Shown here: piece after piece, positions 25,405 to 36,490 of the stretch
Layout: the number at the start of each line of letters is the position of its first letter
How positions within the stretch are numbered: the first letter of the stretch is position 1
Origin: Brachionus manjavacas
Lineage: Eukaryota; Rotifera; Eurotatoria; Ploima; Brachionidae
DNA length: 64,000 nucleotides
Direction of reading: 5' to 3'
NCBI GenBank assembly: GCA_019054805.1
Contig: JAHQIY010000007.1
Coordinates: 4,717,501-4,781,500 of the forward strand
Program-made: the position numbers and the translations under genes
Notes under the pieces: generated by a model
The model's database searches: none
The model's input: only the letters and a program-made list of their open reading frames with translations
Told to the model about the DNA's origin: nothing

Positions 25405-26580
25405 ATAAAAACCAGTGATGATGCTTCCTAAGTATGTGAATTCGCTTACGCATCGATTTAGGTTCCATCTATGGTAATTTGATTGTCCAACTTGCTGTTT
25501 TTGTATGTCGTGCTAAATAAGTAAAATAAACTGTTGAGCTAAAACATGAATTTAATGATTATTTTATTCATGTTTATTTTTATTTTTCTCAAGTTGATTA
25601 ATACAATTTTTTTTAATATAATTTCAAAATTTTTTAAAAGTATTAAGAATGGTCTTAATTAGTTTAATCCCAAGGCACTCATGACTAATTTTAATGAATT
25701 TGGTATGTATTGTATCATTTATTTTATCTTAAAAAAATTTAGAAAAAAAAAGGTTTTATCAGGGCAGTTCCGAATGGCGGCGTCTTCTTTTCAGTCCTAA
25801 TGATTACAATCTGATAGAAGCTTTGAAGCAGAAAGTCCTGGATATCGTGAGCTATTAAGTCATGGTTCTTCTTAGTAGTGATAAAAAGCTTGGTAATTCT
25901 GTAATCGATTAAATCGATCCTTGGCTCTTGGTGAATTGTCTTGATACTTGTCTTTAGGGGAAAATATTTGATGACTATCAAGACTCGATTTTGCATTTTT
26001 TTGTATGATAAATTGCAAAAAAATGGTGTATTTTGTAGCTCGAAATGTCAAAGCATTTTAATATTTATTTTACTAAAATAGATAATTTCTATTAAAATTG
26101 ACACATAACATTTTATTGGAATAAAAATTTAGGTACTTAATTAAGCCAAAAAAATATCAATTTAACCTAACCAATTTATTTTACTTATTTGGTACGGAAT
26201 ACACGCTACTTTTGTTTTATCACAATTTATTTCGAGTCCTTGTGGTAAAGCGTTGTTCACTAGGTCTCGTTTTTTAATTGGTAATTAACACCAAATCACC
26301 AAGTCTTCATGTCTTCCTGTGAGTTTCCATGGGATACTCCTCGGGTTGCTAGATTTTTTCTTCCTAAGATAGTCAATTGGCAGATCATAAAATCTAGATA
26401 AGACTCACAGGTTTTCTTGAAACCAATTAAGTTTACAAACAATGAACAATTTTATTCCTTGATGTTTCGTATTGCAAATATCTGGTCTATCCATCCTCTT
26501 CTTCTTCTAAACCTTGGTTTTTCATCTTTTACCAATCGCATATTGATTCTTCCCAGAGTTTAAACAGCAGAACACTTAAC
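25405..26580 (-). mobile_element. Decayed LINE reverse transcriptase
   Basis: Minus-strand pieces appear in the order expected for a LINE reverse transcriptase: WIDQIFAIRNIKE then LFVNLIGFKKTCESYLD (the DQIFxIRQI...FVDFKKAFDS region) near 26.5-26.4 kb, DLVNNALPQGLEINCDKTKV near 26.2 kb, and NSKLDNQITIDG near 25.5 kb. They lie in different frames with stops, so the copy is dead. Between them (25739-25996) is an 86-codon frame of unclear meaning. RTE- or jockey-like; the exact clade is not decidable by eye. Confidence 0.6.
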
Positions 26581-26929
26581 TTGACATTAGTAACAGTGTA
26601 ATTCCTTACCGTAATTCAGCTTTCAAAATTAAATTAAAATAAACGGTGTTTCAAGAATGTATCAGATCTAAGATAAAAATCCTATAGGAAAATTTTGTAA
26701 GATCTTATCCCACGAATCTTAAAAAACTTGTAAGAAGTTGTTTAAGAATCATTAAGTAATTTTCAAAAATCTTAAAGATAGATTCCTATTAAGATATCAT
26801 CTTATATTTCAAATATTATAATTGTTTTGATTTTCTTGATAAACAATTTGCTGAAAAGGTTTAGCGATGGCTAGATAATTAATTTTAAATTGATGCAGTA
26901 AATTTTGGAACTGTCAAAATTTATAAATA

Positions 26930-27060
26930 GAAAATACATTATCAAATAAACTTAATTAACTAAATTTATATAAAAATTAATTCGATAAATGGCTCTTTCA
27001 AATCTAAAAGAAAGAAAAAAATTACAATTTTTATTAATGCCTACAGTAAATAAAAAAAAT
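26930..27060. repeat. Direct repeat, unit 1 (3' flank of member B)
   Basis: Begins GAAAATACATTATCAAATAA and continues through ATAAATGGCTCTTTCAAATC. About 130 bp match the block at 27808-27955 in the same orientation, 880 bp away. The second block adjoins the 3' end of member B. This suggests a past tandem duplication in which one gene copy was lost or never included. Confidence 0.65.
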
Positions 27061-27807
27061 CCAATTCTAATAATTCTAATAATTGGCTCATTAATTAACT
27101 AATTTGATTTCCAACAAAAAATTGAGTTAAATTTTCAATGTTTTTATTTGTAATAGTGAAGATAAGATCAATGGAGCAGTAGATATTTACAGATTGAAAA
27201 TAAGATTTGTTTCTTTAAATCGAGTTAAAGTTGTTTAAGATCAAAAAAATTCGTTAAATCAAAATTCAGACTAAACTGTGTATTTTTTTAATACTTTATG
27301 TTGGCGTGCAGATTTTAAATTCTTTTTAACTTAAAAAAATTTAACTGTAATTATAGGAACTTCAAAACAAAGAATATTAATTTTCCAGTTTATTTCTTAT
27401 CAATCTCTCTTCATTTCATTATTCTTAAAATTTTTTAGAATTCAGCAAATATTGGTGACAATGATTGACGGTCAAATTTAGAATTTTATATTTAAAGTTT
27501 TTAATTTTTAACACCCGATTTTTTAAAAGGTTTTTGAGTAAAATTTGCCTAAGTTGTACTTTGAAATTTATTTATTTATATAAATTTTTTAGTGTGATAT
27601 GTCAAAAGATTTTTTCATATTGTGATTAAAAATAACCAAGATTTATAGTTTGAAGCACTATTCTAATGATATTTTGGGTTTCTATATTTCTAATAAATTA
27701 AGATATTAAATATCTCATCGTCTAATAAATATTTTGCGTTTCAGTAGAAAAATATTCTCAGCAAAAACTTGAAAATCAATTTAAGATTAATTCAATTTTG
27801 TTTAAAT

Positions 27808-27955
27808 GAAAATACATTATCAAATAAACTTAATTAACTAAATTTAGAAAAAATTAATTCAATAAATGGTTCTTTTAAATCTAAAAAAAAGAAAAAAATT
27901 TATCTTGTTGTATTAATTTTTATTAATGCTTACAATTAATAAAAAAATTCGTATA
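27808..27955. repeat. Direct repeat, unit 2 (3' flank of member B)
   Basis: Second copy of the block at 26930-27060, with small indels. It runs on into a region (ACAATTAATAAAAAAATTCG) that also matches the 3' flank of member A near 23.3 kb. Confidence 0.65.
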
Positions 27956-28046
27956 AAACTTTGTTTTGAAAAAAATATTTAAATACTTATTTTAGGATAA
28001 GACGATTTTATGATATGACATTTAAAATTTAAGAAAATTTAGCTAT

Positions 28047-28628
28047 CTATTTTCCGTAAAAGTAGAATGGATAACCGTAGTAACCATATCCGAGTCCATA
28101 CCACAACCATTTCTTTTGCAAAGTTCTGTCGCTGATAGCAACCTCTCCAATCATTGGTACTTCGCCTTCAACTCCATCAACAGAAGCCATTTGAACCTCA
28201 ACCTGACTCTTCAAAAGATCAGCAAGCCTTTTCCAACACGAAACACTTGATATTCTAATACCGTTGCGAACACCGGTTTCACCAGCGTACATTACTAGAC
28301 GTTCGTCTTCACCTTCAACTTTGACCAAATTGTTCATGTAAGTGGTATTTTCGATTTCTCTTGGAAACAGTTCGAACATGACGCGATCAATTTCTGTCGA
28401 GTTTAAGTCAACTAATTGTCTGATGCCATAAAAGTTGATCTGTTTTGAACCTAAAACACTCAGTTCACTGAAAGCATCGCATTCGACTTCTCCTGAAATT
28501 CCTTGACAGCTTATTAGTTTCGAATCAGAAAAGTAGATACATCTTGTTGTGTTGACTGGAACTTGTGGAACTGATTCACTAATGACTAGGCCAATGGAGC
28601 CCAAAACTAACAAGATTGAGAGTTTCAT
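28047..28628 (-). CDS. Secreted four-Cys family, member B
   Basis: Intronless, 193 residues, same strand as A. The signal peptide is about residues 1-18. Cysteines lie at 30, 41, 50 and 131 with the same spacing as in A, and the LFPR, GIRISSVSCW and GEVAISD blocks and the KK dibasic site before WLWYGLGYGYYGYPFYFYGK are all kept. A and B differ mainly in the leader and the region around the second and third cysteines; other tracts are identical at the DNA level for 80 or more bases. They are recent duplicates or have been homogenised by gene conversion. The C-terminal Gly-Lys could be an amidation signal if the tail is released. Confidence 0.85.
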   Translation of the reverse strand: MKLSILLVLGSIGLVISESVPQVPVNTTRCIYFSDSKLISCQGISGEVECDAFSELSVLGSKQINFYGIRQLVDLNSTEIDRVMFELFPREIENTTYMNNLVKVEGEDERLVMYAGETGVRNGIRISSVSCWKRLADLLKSQVEVQMASVDGVEGEVPMIGEVAISDRTLQKKWLWYGLGYGYYGYPFYFYGK

Positions 28629-28670
28629 TTTGAAGTTGGATTTATTAAAAAAATTCTTTAAAATTTAACT

Positions 28671-28680
28671 CTTTTTATAC
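28671..28680 (-). promoter_or_regulatory. TATA box of member B
   Basis: GTATAAAAAG on the minus strand, about 45-50 bases upstream of ATG 28628, the same layout as member A. Confidence 0.6.
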
Positions 28681-29064
28681 CAAGAAGTTTAAGCTTGTAA
28701 ATGAGTGAATCAATTTTTTGAATACCACACCATCAACTAGTGATTATTTAATTTATTTGATAAAAATGTAGCATGCTTGTTCAAAGTCTTTGTTAATCAA
28801 CCAGTAAGTACTTGTATGCATATATGTCATAGTAAATTAGAAAATTCAGTAAAATTACTGAACTATTAGTAAATTGGTGTAATAAGAAAATTTTGCTTAT
28901 TTCCTGAAAATTTATTTATTTGAGTAAATAACTGAATTGTTCCATATTCTTTCATAATCTTAACTTGTTCTTACAGCTCGTGTTTCAGAAATTAAAAACA
29001 CGTTATTTAATAAATCAATCTTAAAAAACATAAAATAAAAATAAAAGATATTTAAGATCTTTAT

Positions 29065-29069
<5 letters not shown>

Positions 29070-29098
<29 letters not shown>
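29070..29098. repeat. ATT microsatellite
   Basis: Uninterrupted run of about nine ATT triplets. Confidence 0.9.
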
Positions 29099-29894
29099 TC
29101 TAATTTTTTGATTTTTTTAGCTCGGTACAGACAAATAAATACAGTTGATGTAAAAAAAAACTTTAATTTGTTCACGTAAATTATGATGATAGTATTTATA
29201 ACTTAAAAAAAATAAAAATAAAAAAAAATAATTCTATTACGCTAATTTAATAGAGGGTCGGTAAATAACAAAAATTCCTACTAAATTAACACTCAGGGGT
29301 CTGTTTTTTTTAAAACCTTAAAATAAAATTTGATTTAAAGATAAAAAAAACTAGACTATTTATTCAAAATATTTTTTTAAAAATAATACAGATTGAAAAA
29401 AAATGTTTTTAAATATTGTAATACTTTTTAAAAAATTGTCTATATTAAGGTTAGACCTAATTATTTGTCACAAGCAAATCTTGATTTGTTCCATTACATA
29501 ATTTAATTTGTCAGTACTTTTTGTAGATAGTGGAGATGAATCCGAACTGGTACATGCACTAAGTACTTTCAAGAACAACTTGAATTAAAGGAGTTTTAAA
29601 ACCAGAAAGAAATGATTGAGTCCATTTGTTCAAAAAAAAAATAAACAGTAAAAAGAAAATTTAAAAATAAAGTTTCTTACAAAATTCTGTGGAAAATTGA
29701 GTTAATTTTAAGCTTAAAAAGGCAAGAGCTAACTGAAGATCATCTAGAAGGAATTAATTGATTAACTTAAAATATTTTTTCATTGTCGATTATTCAATTT
29801 TCCTCTCAAAAAAACAAGGTATTTATCATTTTAATTTCCTAGATCATATTCAGTTTTTTTAACAGTTTTTGGTTATTCTTTCTCTAAGCTTTAT

Positions 29895-30010
29895 TTATTT
29901 ACTGATTCGTTAATCTTTACCGAGCTAATGCTCTTCCAGAATAAAAATAACAAAAAAATTAAAAATTAAGTTAAAACGATAAAATAAAAAATAAAAGGAT
30001 AAGAGCACTA
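29895..30010 (-). repeat. LINE 3' tail copy
   Basis: Reads CCGAGCTAATGCTCTTCCAG then AATAAAAA on the plus strand, followed by GATAAAATAAAAAATAAAAG. This is the shared 3' tail of the LINE family whose reverse transcriptase is at the right edge of the window. Confidence 0.45.
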
Positions 30011-30249
30011 GTCGAAGTTTTTAAATTTTAAATTTTGTGAACAAATTGGCAATATGTTTGATAAATCTGTGCTGGAAATAGTCAAAGTCTAACTCATTTG
30101 ATCTGTTATTCAATATGGCAAGTTTTTTTTTCTATTTAACTTTTTTGAAATTTTGAAATTACGTTGTTTCATTAAAACTCAATTAAAACTAAAGCATGTT
30201 AAAATTTGAAATATAATCACGCAATTATTTTTAGAATTGTAAAAATGAA

Positions 30250-30430
30250 AAAAAAAATTGCTCGAAGTATAGGCGATACAAATATGTTCAAGAATCGCAT
30301 CGACAAACTTCATGGTTTCAGATAAATAATGTTAAGCGTCAAAAATGGTCGATGGCTGTTATAGCAGGGCGTTGTTGCGCATCTGCTCGGGATTTAGGTC
30401 CCTACAGCATACCTTACTACTACTACTAGA
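30250..30430 (+). mobile_element. LINE (CR1-like) 3' end fragment
   Basis: One frame reads NMFKNRIDKLHGF, the last residues of a CR1-type LINE protein. After a stop, a non-coding tail of higher GC content follows, ending in ACTACTACTACTAG. The tail resembles the one at 8.54-8.62 kb on the other strand. It is 5'-truncated. Confidence 0.6.
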
Positions 30431-31676
30431 AGGAATTATTAATTTAACAAGATTTTGAAATTTTAAGTACAATTAGCTTGATCAAAAAAGGTAATATGTT
30501 ACGCTTGATTCCTAATAGACCAGAAAATTTGCAAATTTAGTGATTCTGTTTTTTTACTATAACACTAGAACAGTTTACCCACGGTAAATGATATTTTTTG
30601 GTTACAAAGTAAAAGCTAATGATGGCTGGGTCTAAAAATAATCTATCGTAGATTAATATTTGCTTTTTATGAATTATTATCAATTTAATTTGATTTAATT
30701 CACAATCAGAATTTCTTTAAAGGGTATTTTTTTCTGGCGTGTATTTAACCTTCTGACAAAAAAAAATTATTCGCTGACAAATTTATTCTGACTAAATTAT
30801 TTAATTTAGTCAAAATAAATGTCCTCACAAATTAATTATTAAATGACAAATAAAATAAATAACTGACAAAAAAAATTAAAAAAAGACTTATTAAATTAAA
30901 TGAAAACTATTCAAAAATAAACATTGAAAAATCAAATTTTGAACTGAAAATAAAATTAATTTCTTATGGCTTTTTTAATAAATAAAATATAAAATAATTA
31001 ATCTGTACTGACAATTTTTTCGATCCCAATTCAATCAGATGAACTGATGGTAGCTCAAGAGCCGCCGAAAATAAATCTGGTGGACCATGTCTAACTTTAA
31101 TACAATTAGTCAGTTTTTTTATTAATAAATTTGTGAGTAAAAAAAATTATTTTGTCAGTCGAAAAATATTTTTTTTGTCAGAAAGAAAAAATAAAAGCCT
31201 TTTTTCAATCTATCATAAACTTGTTCGTCAATCGAAGATCATTTTTTCCCTATTTAATTTTAATTTTTCCTTCAAAAATATCAATCATTGTAACTGAAAT
31301 GAAAAAGAAAATAAGTTTTATTAATTAATATCATTATGCTAATTGAAGCATTTTAATTAGTTTTAAATAATTTTTAGGATCTGACTTCAAATAATTTTTC
31401 ATTTAGATTTTAAACAAAATTAATACATAATCTTGATAATAATTACTTTTATAATTTGACGAAAATCGAAAAAATTTAAAGAAAATAGAAAACAAAAATA
31501 GATAAAAATTTATTAGCAGGAAAATGTAGGCTTTAAATTCTTTTAAGCATTAATTTTTTTATCACTAAAATAACTCACTTTTCTAAAAATACTTTTAAGA
31601 AACAAAATTACTTGCACTAAAAAAATAACTTATTGAATATAAAATAATTTTTTTTAAAAAAAATTGTTTTAAAATA
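30431..31676. other. Intergenic DNA with CTGACAAA words
   Basis: About 1.2 kb, no gene. The words CTGACAAA and its complement recur several times between 30.75 and 31.18 kb, some in inverted orientation, which may mark a decayed fold-back element. Confidence 0.35.
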
Positions 31677-32110
31677 GTGATTGATCTCGAAGAGACATTT
31701 AATGAATCATCGATCGAAGAAAAGATTTTATCTGCTAACGAAATAGGCATTGAAATTGACAATCAGACAAACAACTGCAATTCTTGGAATCGACCAAACA
31801 GACGAAAAAGAAACAATTACAATGAGGCCGTCAAAAGTATTGGTAAAAAATGGATTCACCAAAAAACTCACAGCACCAAAAACGGAATTAAAGACTATTA
31901 TAAATGTTCAATTAATTCGAAATGTCCAGCTCGAATGCATCTCAATTGTATTGATGAAAATCAGAATGCCAATTTGCTACGAAACCAGGAGGACCATGAT
32001 CATGGCTTTATTACTAAGTCTAAACGGTTTTAGAGATTAAAGACAAAACTATACAGCTATTTAATATTAAAGAAACTGCGCCATTAAACATTATTTAGCT
32101 GATACCTGTC
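31677..32110 (+). mobile_element. Mutator-like element fragment (FLYWCH-type finger)
   Basis: An open frame of 118 codons ends at 32033. It contains KWIHQKTHSTKNGIKDYYKC, then C-x5-C and, after about 20 residues, EDHDHGF with the H-x-H pair. This C2H2 arrangement is the FLYWCH/WRKY-like zinc finger at the N-terminus of many MULE transposases. After the stop, another frame reads DKTIQLFNIKETAPLNII, the next conserved stretch in such proteins. No catalytic domain follows, no ATG starts the frame and no terminal repeats were found, so it is a remnant. A domesticated FLYWCH protein is less likely. Confidence 0.5.
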
Positions 32111-32636
32111 GGGAAGTTCTTCAGTTTTTCTGACAGTTTTTCTTTATTAAAGAGTATTTAAAATCATTTTTATTTTACTTAGGTATTTTTAGATAGCAAA
32201 AGTATTTTTATATTGAATTTTTAGAAAAATGATGATTTTTGGTGATTTTTGAAAATTATTTTGCCTTTTGAATTAATTTCTACCATAGTTGTTCGTTACC
32301 AGAATTTTTCAAATTTTTCTTGGGTATGATTTTTGAAAAATAAATATTTAAAAAAATGATTAGGGAAAAAAACAGTTAAAACAGCAGATTAGACTTTGAA
32401 GAATAATATTTTTTTTCTCAAATAATGAAAAAAATTTCGATAAAATATTTTTATTTTGAAAAATTTTAACTATTAATTAATTTTGTTTATTTGTGTTGGG
32501 CACATAGCTCCTTGAGATAAAAAAATGAAGGAATCATGGAAGGAATATTCTTAATTAGAGTGGGAAGATTTTCTTAAAATAAAAGTCAAAATATCCAAGT
32601 ACAATTTTATTAAACAAAAAAAAAGCTTTTAAAATT
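32111..32636. other. Intergenic DNA
   Basis: About 500 bp between the Mutator-like fragment and member C. Nothing supported. Confidence 0.45.
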
Positions 32637-33284
32637 TTAAACTTGAGACAAAAAACCAAACACTTTAACATCTTCAACATTTGAACCGTTCTCTTTTACC
32701 TTGATCACTTGATCTTCTACACTCTGTCTAAAATAATCAACCAGCTTTGAATAGCAAGTTAAATTGCTGATCCGAAACCCGTCATCAAACATGTCTTGGG
32801 AATAGTAAATTGAAAATCGGTGAAATTTAAATCCGATCTGAATGGTATAATTTCGGTAGACTTCATTCTCAGCTCTTGGATACAGATAAAATTTAACCAA
32901 TTCTGGTAGAATAACATCTTCTTGATTTGGTACAAAGCTTATGGCAAAATCTTTGAATTTTTCTGTTCCTTCACCAGTAAAATTTTTTGATGTTAAACAT
33001 GCAACTTTTCCTCTAGCATAAAATAAATTAACTAGATAGATGTTTATTTTAATTAAATTCAATCAAATTACCCATCACATTTGAGAATCGAATCTTTTTC
33101 AGAAACAAAGCATTTGACTTTAGAAAAAAGAAAAGTCAATTTAAATAAAATATGAGCATATGTTCTTACTTGGAAGCTTTATGTTTGATAATCGATCTTT
33201 TTTCTTATCAGCATTGGCACTCACAACAAAGGTGGTCAATAAAGACACACTCAATAAGAAAAATGAAGCTTTTAATTTACGCAT
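32637..33284 (-). CDS. Secreted four-Cys family, member C (intron-bearing)
   Basis: Three exons (33284-33170, 33117-33072, 33012-32637) give 178 residues. Exon 1 encodes an N-terminal hydrophobic leader (MRKLKASFFLLSVSLLTTFV). Exon 2 carries CFVSEKDSILKCDG, the C-x10-C-x-G block. Exon 3 has the third cysteine (KVAC), FYLYPR, DGFRISNLTCYSKLVDYF and a closing VFGFLSQV. The phase-2 intron after the CDG block falls exactly where member G has one, and exon 3 has the same length (376 nt) as the last exon of G. There is no dibasic site and no Gly/aromatic tail. It is probably a representative of the ancestral form. A start further upstream is unlikely because that stretch has no leader-like sequence. 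Confidence 0.75.
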
Positions 33285-33320
33285 GATTTTATTAAATGAC
33301 TGTAAAAGTAGAAACAATTT

Positions 33321-33330
33321 AAATTTATAC
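33321..33330 (-). promoter_or_regulatory. TATA box of member C
   Basis: GTATAAATTT on the minus strand about 40 bases upstream of ATG 33284, at a distance like that in A, B and E. Confidence 0.5.
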
Positions 33331-33705
33331 CACAATTTTCGGGAGATAACCGAGTTCATTAAGGTTATAAAAACATGCTGGATTAGTGAACTTTTTTAAT
33401 GAATAAAATAATTTATGTAAAATTTTGTTGAAAATTTATGGCCTTGACTAGGTCAGTGGATCGGAGTATAAATTCGATTATATGTAATTAGGTTACAAAT
33501 AAATTCGATTAAATGTTATTTAAAAAATGACCACTGACTCTATGATTGTCTTTAGTTTAAAAAATAAAAATTTTATAATATTATTTCATGATCTTATTTT
33601 TATTTGGAGTGAATTTTTTTTAATTGATTAATAAAAAGCCCTTTAGATTTATATCTTCAAACCCTCATTATCCACGGTTTTCAGAAGATTTGTTATCATG
33701 CCTTA
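33331..33705. other. Intergenic DNA
   Basis: About 375 bp. No feature seen. Confidence 0.4.
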
Positions 33706-34062
33706 AATATTACTCGGTTTTAAGCGTGACACTGTAGTCTTTAGTTAATTCTAAATTTAAATATACTTCCGGTTGTTTTTCATGATATTTAGCTCTGATT
33801 TTTGTAAGATAAGATGAATTTTTCTTCATAGAAGAAACCAGCGCAGCGATGACTCTATCACTAACTCCATTTTTTAAAAAATTGGTCTCAAAGGCATTGC
33901 GTAACTGACTTGGCATTTTCCAAAAAAACTTCTTTTTTTTAAATCTTGAGTTGCTTTTACTATTAAAAAGTGTGAATCTGTTAAAGGGTCGTCATAATGT
34001 AGTACTCTAAATTTTATAACTTGGTCTCCTTTTACAGCCAAAATTTTCAATTGATACACACG
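33706..34062 (-). other. Coding-like remnant of unknown origin
   Basis: Two partly overlapping minus-strand open frames have protein-like composition: one reads QLKILAVKGDQVIKFRVLHY and DDPLTDSHFLIVKA, the other LRNAFETNFLKNGVSDRVIA and KIRAKYHEKQPEVYL. They look like consecutive parts of one former protein. I recognise no family. It may belong to a mobile element together with the block at 34.44 kb. Confidence 0.35.
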
Positions 34063-34440
34063 TATCTTGTTGAATACATGAAAACCTTAATATTAAATAT
34101 GGGTACAAAAAATGACTGGATTCTTAGAACGGAAAGAAATAGGAAAATACTTAAATCGTATAATAAACTATTTAAAAGTATACTTGTGTTACTACTTATT
34201 AAAACCTCCGTTACAAATTTTTATTATCATCTTTCCATCTATAACAATACCTCATTTACGATCGCTATTGGGTGAAATTTGTTTTGCTTAGTGATACCAC
34301 AATTGCTTGGTAAGAATGCAAAAGCATTTTTGCTGGATTCATACATTGTTTAATTTAAGTGTATGAATTATTATTTTTTTTTGTTTTGTTTTGTTTTATG
34401 GGTCATTAAAATCGATACCACAAATTATACACTAACACTG

Positions 34441-34635
34441 TTCCAAAAGGCATCGAGTCTAGTGAGTCTGATGTTGAAGAAGAGGAACCAGTTTCTAGAA
34501 GAGCAAGATTGGAGGCAAACAATGTAAAAGTAATTCACAAATTAGCAAAACTGTGTGATCAATGTGGCGCGCAAATGAAGAAAAAACGCTAATGGGCTTG
34601 TCCTAACAAATGTGGAAAAAATTAAAAAATTTAGT
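34441..34635 (+). other. Coding-like remnant with CxxC pair
   Basis: A plus-strand frame reads IESSESDVEEEEPVSRRARL, then LAKLCDQCGAQMKKKR and, past a stop, WACPNKCGKN. The C-x2-C...C-x3-C layout looks like a C-terminal zinc ribbon, as some DNA transposases carry. Acidic and basic stretches upstream fit a nuclear protein. It ends next to an AT-rich tail. Origin uncertain. Confidence 0.35.
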
Positions 34636-34799
34636 GTCACAAGAAAAAAAAGTTGTTTTTTTTTAATTTTTATTGTCATTTTAATCAAATAATAAAAAAA
34701 GTGTTTTTTTTTTCATTTTTTTATTTTTTGTGGTTATTCTAATAAAATTGGAGGAAAAACTTAAAAATTTGGGGAATTCGAACTAAATTTCTCATGTTT

Positions 34800-34880
34800 T
34801 ATCTGTTCCAAGCCAATGCTCCTTCAGATTTAAAAAATAGAAAATCAAGAAAAAATAAAATAAAATAAAAATGTAAATAA
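34800..34880 (-). repeat. LINE 3' tail copy
   Basis: Contains AAGCCAATGCTCCTTCAG followed by an AAATAAAAT-rich run. Member of the shared LINE tail family, directly beside the next copy. Confidence 0.4.
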
Positions 34881-34924
34881 AAATAAGTTAAAATTTAAAA
34901 GATAATTGAAATAGACAAATTGTA

Positions 34925-35290
34925 AAAGTAGTGATTTATTTATTTGTTAATCGTTATCGAGCTAATGCTCCTTCAGAATAAAAATATAAAACAATCTGAT
35001 TTAACTTTATATTTTAAATATAAATATAAAGTTAAATCAGATAAAATAAAAAATAAATAAAGAGAAAAAAAATTATAAATAAATCTAAGTAATGAAAAGA
35101 AAATTAAAAACGACAATTTGAAATAGCTAGAGGCTAAACATGTTAAAATATTTGATAGTTCAGGAAAGAAAAGGAAAATTGTTAGGTAGCAATGAGACAA
35201 TGGAGTTGGATATTCGATATATCTTGATTCACAGCCTTCTCTATATTCTTCCGCCAATCTGACGACCAATGCAAATAAAAGGTGCAACAC
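34925..35290 (-). mobile_element. LINE 3' end fragment
   Basis: The minus strand reads LHLLFALVVRLAEEYREGC, then SHCYLTIFLFFPELS, and runs into the tail ending CGATAACGATTAAC. The HCYLTI...FPEL block also occurs at the end of the right-edge LINE (NCYLTISSF, near 62.85 kb), so the two are copies of one family. A second partial copy of the same block follows at 35285-35345. Confidence 0.5.
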
Positions 35291-36239
35291 GTTTAAGTAT
35301 TGAACAGTTCAGGAAAGAAAGAAGAAATAATAAGATAGTAATTAATAAATGATTTAAAAATGATGATTTTGAAGATAAAAAAAAACGGAATGATTTTCCT
35401 TTTTAACATTTATATCGCTTTCTTGAAAACTTAGAAGATAAACTTTCATATTCCTTACACCTGGATTTTCTTGTTTCTTTTATTTACTTGAACAAAGAGC
35501 GTTTTTTGCTAATAAAGTAAGTAAAAAATTTAAATATTTATCCTCCAAAATATTGATAAAATTAAATCTCGAAAAATGTTAAAACTGAAAACGAATGCTC
35601 TTAAACACCTTCTTTAAAAAACCTTGTGTATCGTTAAATTTTGTTTAAAAAAAGAGATAATTGAAAAATTTTTGATAGACTTTTCCCATGAAAATTAATA
35701 GTGAAGTGAAGAAAATCCGAATAGTTCTTGGAATAAAGTTTTTAAAGAAGAGTCTGAAAACCTTCAACAGTTAAAATGATCTATTGATATCTTCCTGGAG
35801 CATCGATATTTTACAACAATTAAAAAAAAATTTTTATGAAAAAGCTTCAAAAGATTAATTAATTTGAAGAACATTTAGAGAAAATTCATAAGACAATACA
35901 ATGTTGATTCGCTACATGGATTTTACCAAAATTTACGTAAAATTACGTAAAATTTTGAAAATATTTGTAAAACCAAAAAAGGCCAAAAAAGTTTTAATAA
36001 ATTCAATTTTTTATTTTTTGCTTCTGAAAAAGATTCGAAAATTAGCATTTTAAAATTTTACTTTATTTTACGTAAATTTTTATGAATATTTTATTTTGGT
36101 AAAAATAGGTAAAAATGGAAAAATTTGAGAAAAATTAGTAAAAAAACGTATAAATACTAAATTTTTGAAAAATTTATTAAATTTAATTATAAATATTTTT
36201 TACTAATGATTTGATCACTCGCCATCTTAAGCTATTGCA
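35291..36239. other. Intergenic DNA with ACGTAA repeats
   Basis: No gene. Between 35920 and 36130 TTTTACCAAAA and its complement TTTTGGTAAAA flank several TTTACGTAAAAT words, forming a loose fold-back like the one at 1.9 kb. Confidence 0.4.
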
Positions 36240-36490
36240 ATGGGAATAACATTTTTTAAATGGTTAATATACCTCTTAAATTTTTCTGGACTCGAAGTCT
36301 TTTCAAATTCCCGAATTGTCATCATTAGAAATCTCCTTTTTCCTAAAAAAAATTTTAAGATCGTTCCTAACCCTTTCAATCGGATTCAAGATACAAGAAG
36401 GCAGAGCTGGGGAAATGACTGTGCTCTAAACACAGAACACGCTATAACCCTAGTCAACTGGAGCATCAGACCCGAATTTAGTAGCATATT
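36240..36490 (-). mobile_element. Tc1/mariner transposase C-terminal fragment
   Basis: The minus strand reads ALPSCILNPIERVRNDLKIF, the end of the DDE domain in Tc1/mariner transposases (usually WPALSPDLNPIExxW). The aspartate after SP is missing or changed. A short downstream stretch, FRKKEISNDDNSGI, fits the same protein. No terminal repeats were found. Confidence 0.55.

Larger units (their letters stand above)
28681..30249. other. Intergenic DNA
   Basis: About 1.5 kb upstream of member B. It holds a microsatellite (29070-29098) and a LINE tail copy (29895-30010). Nothing else is supported. Confidence 0.45.
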
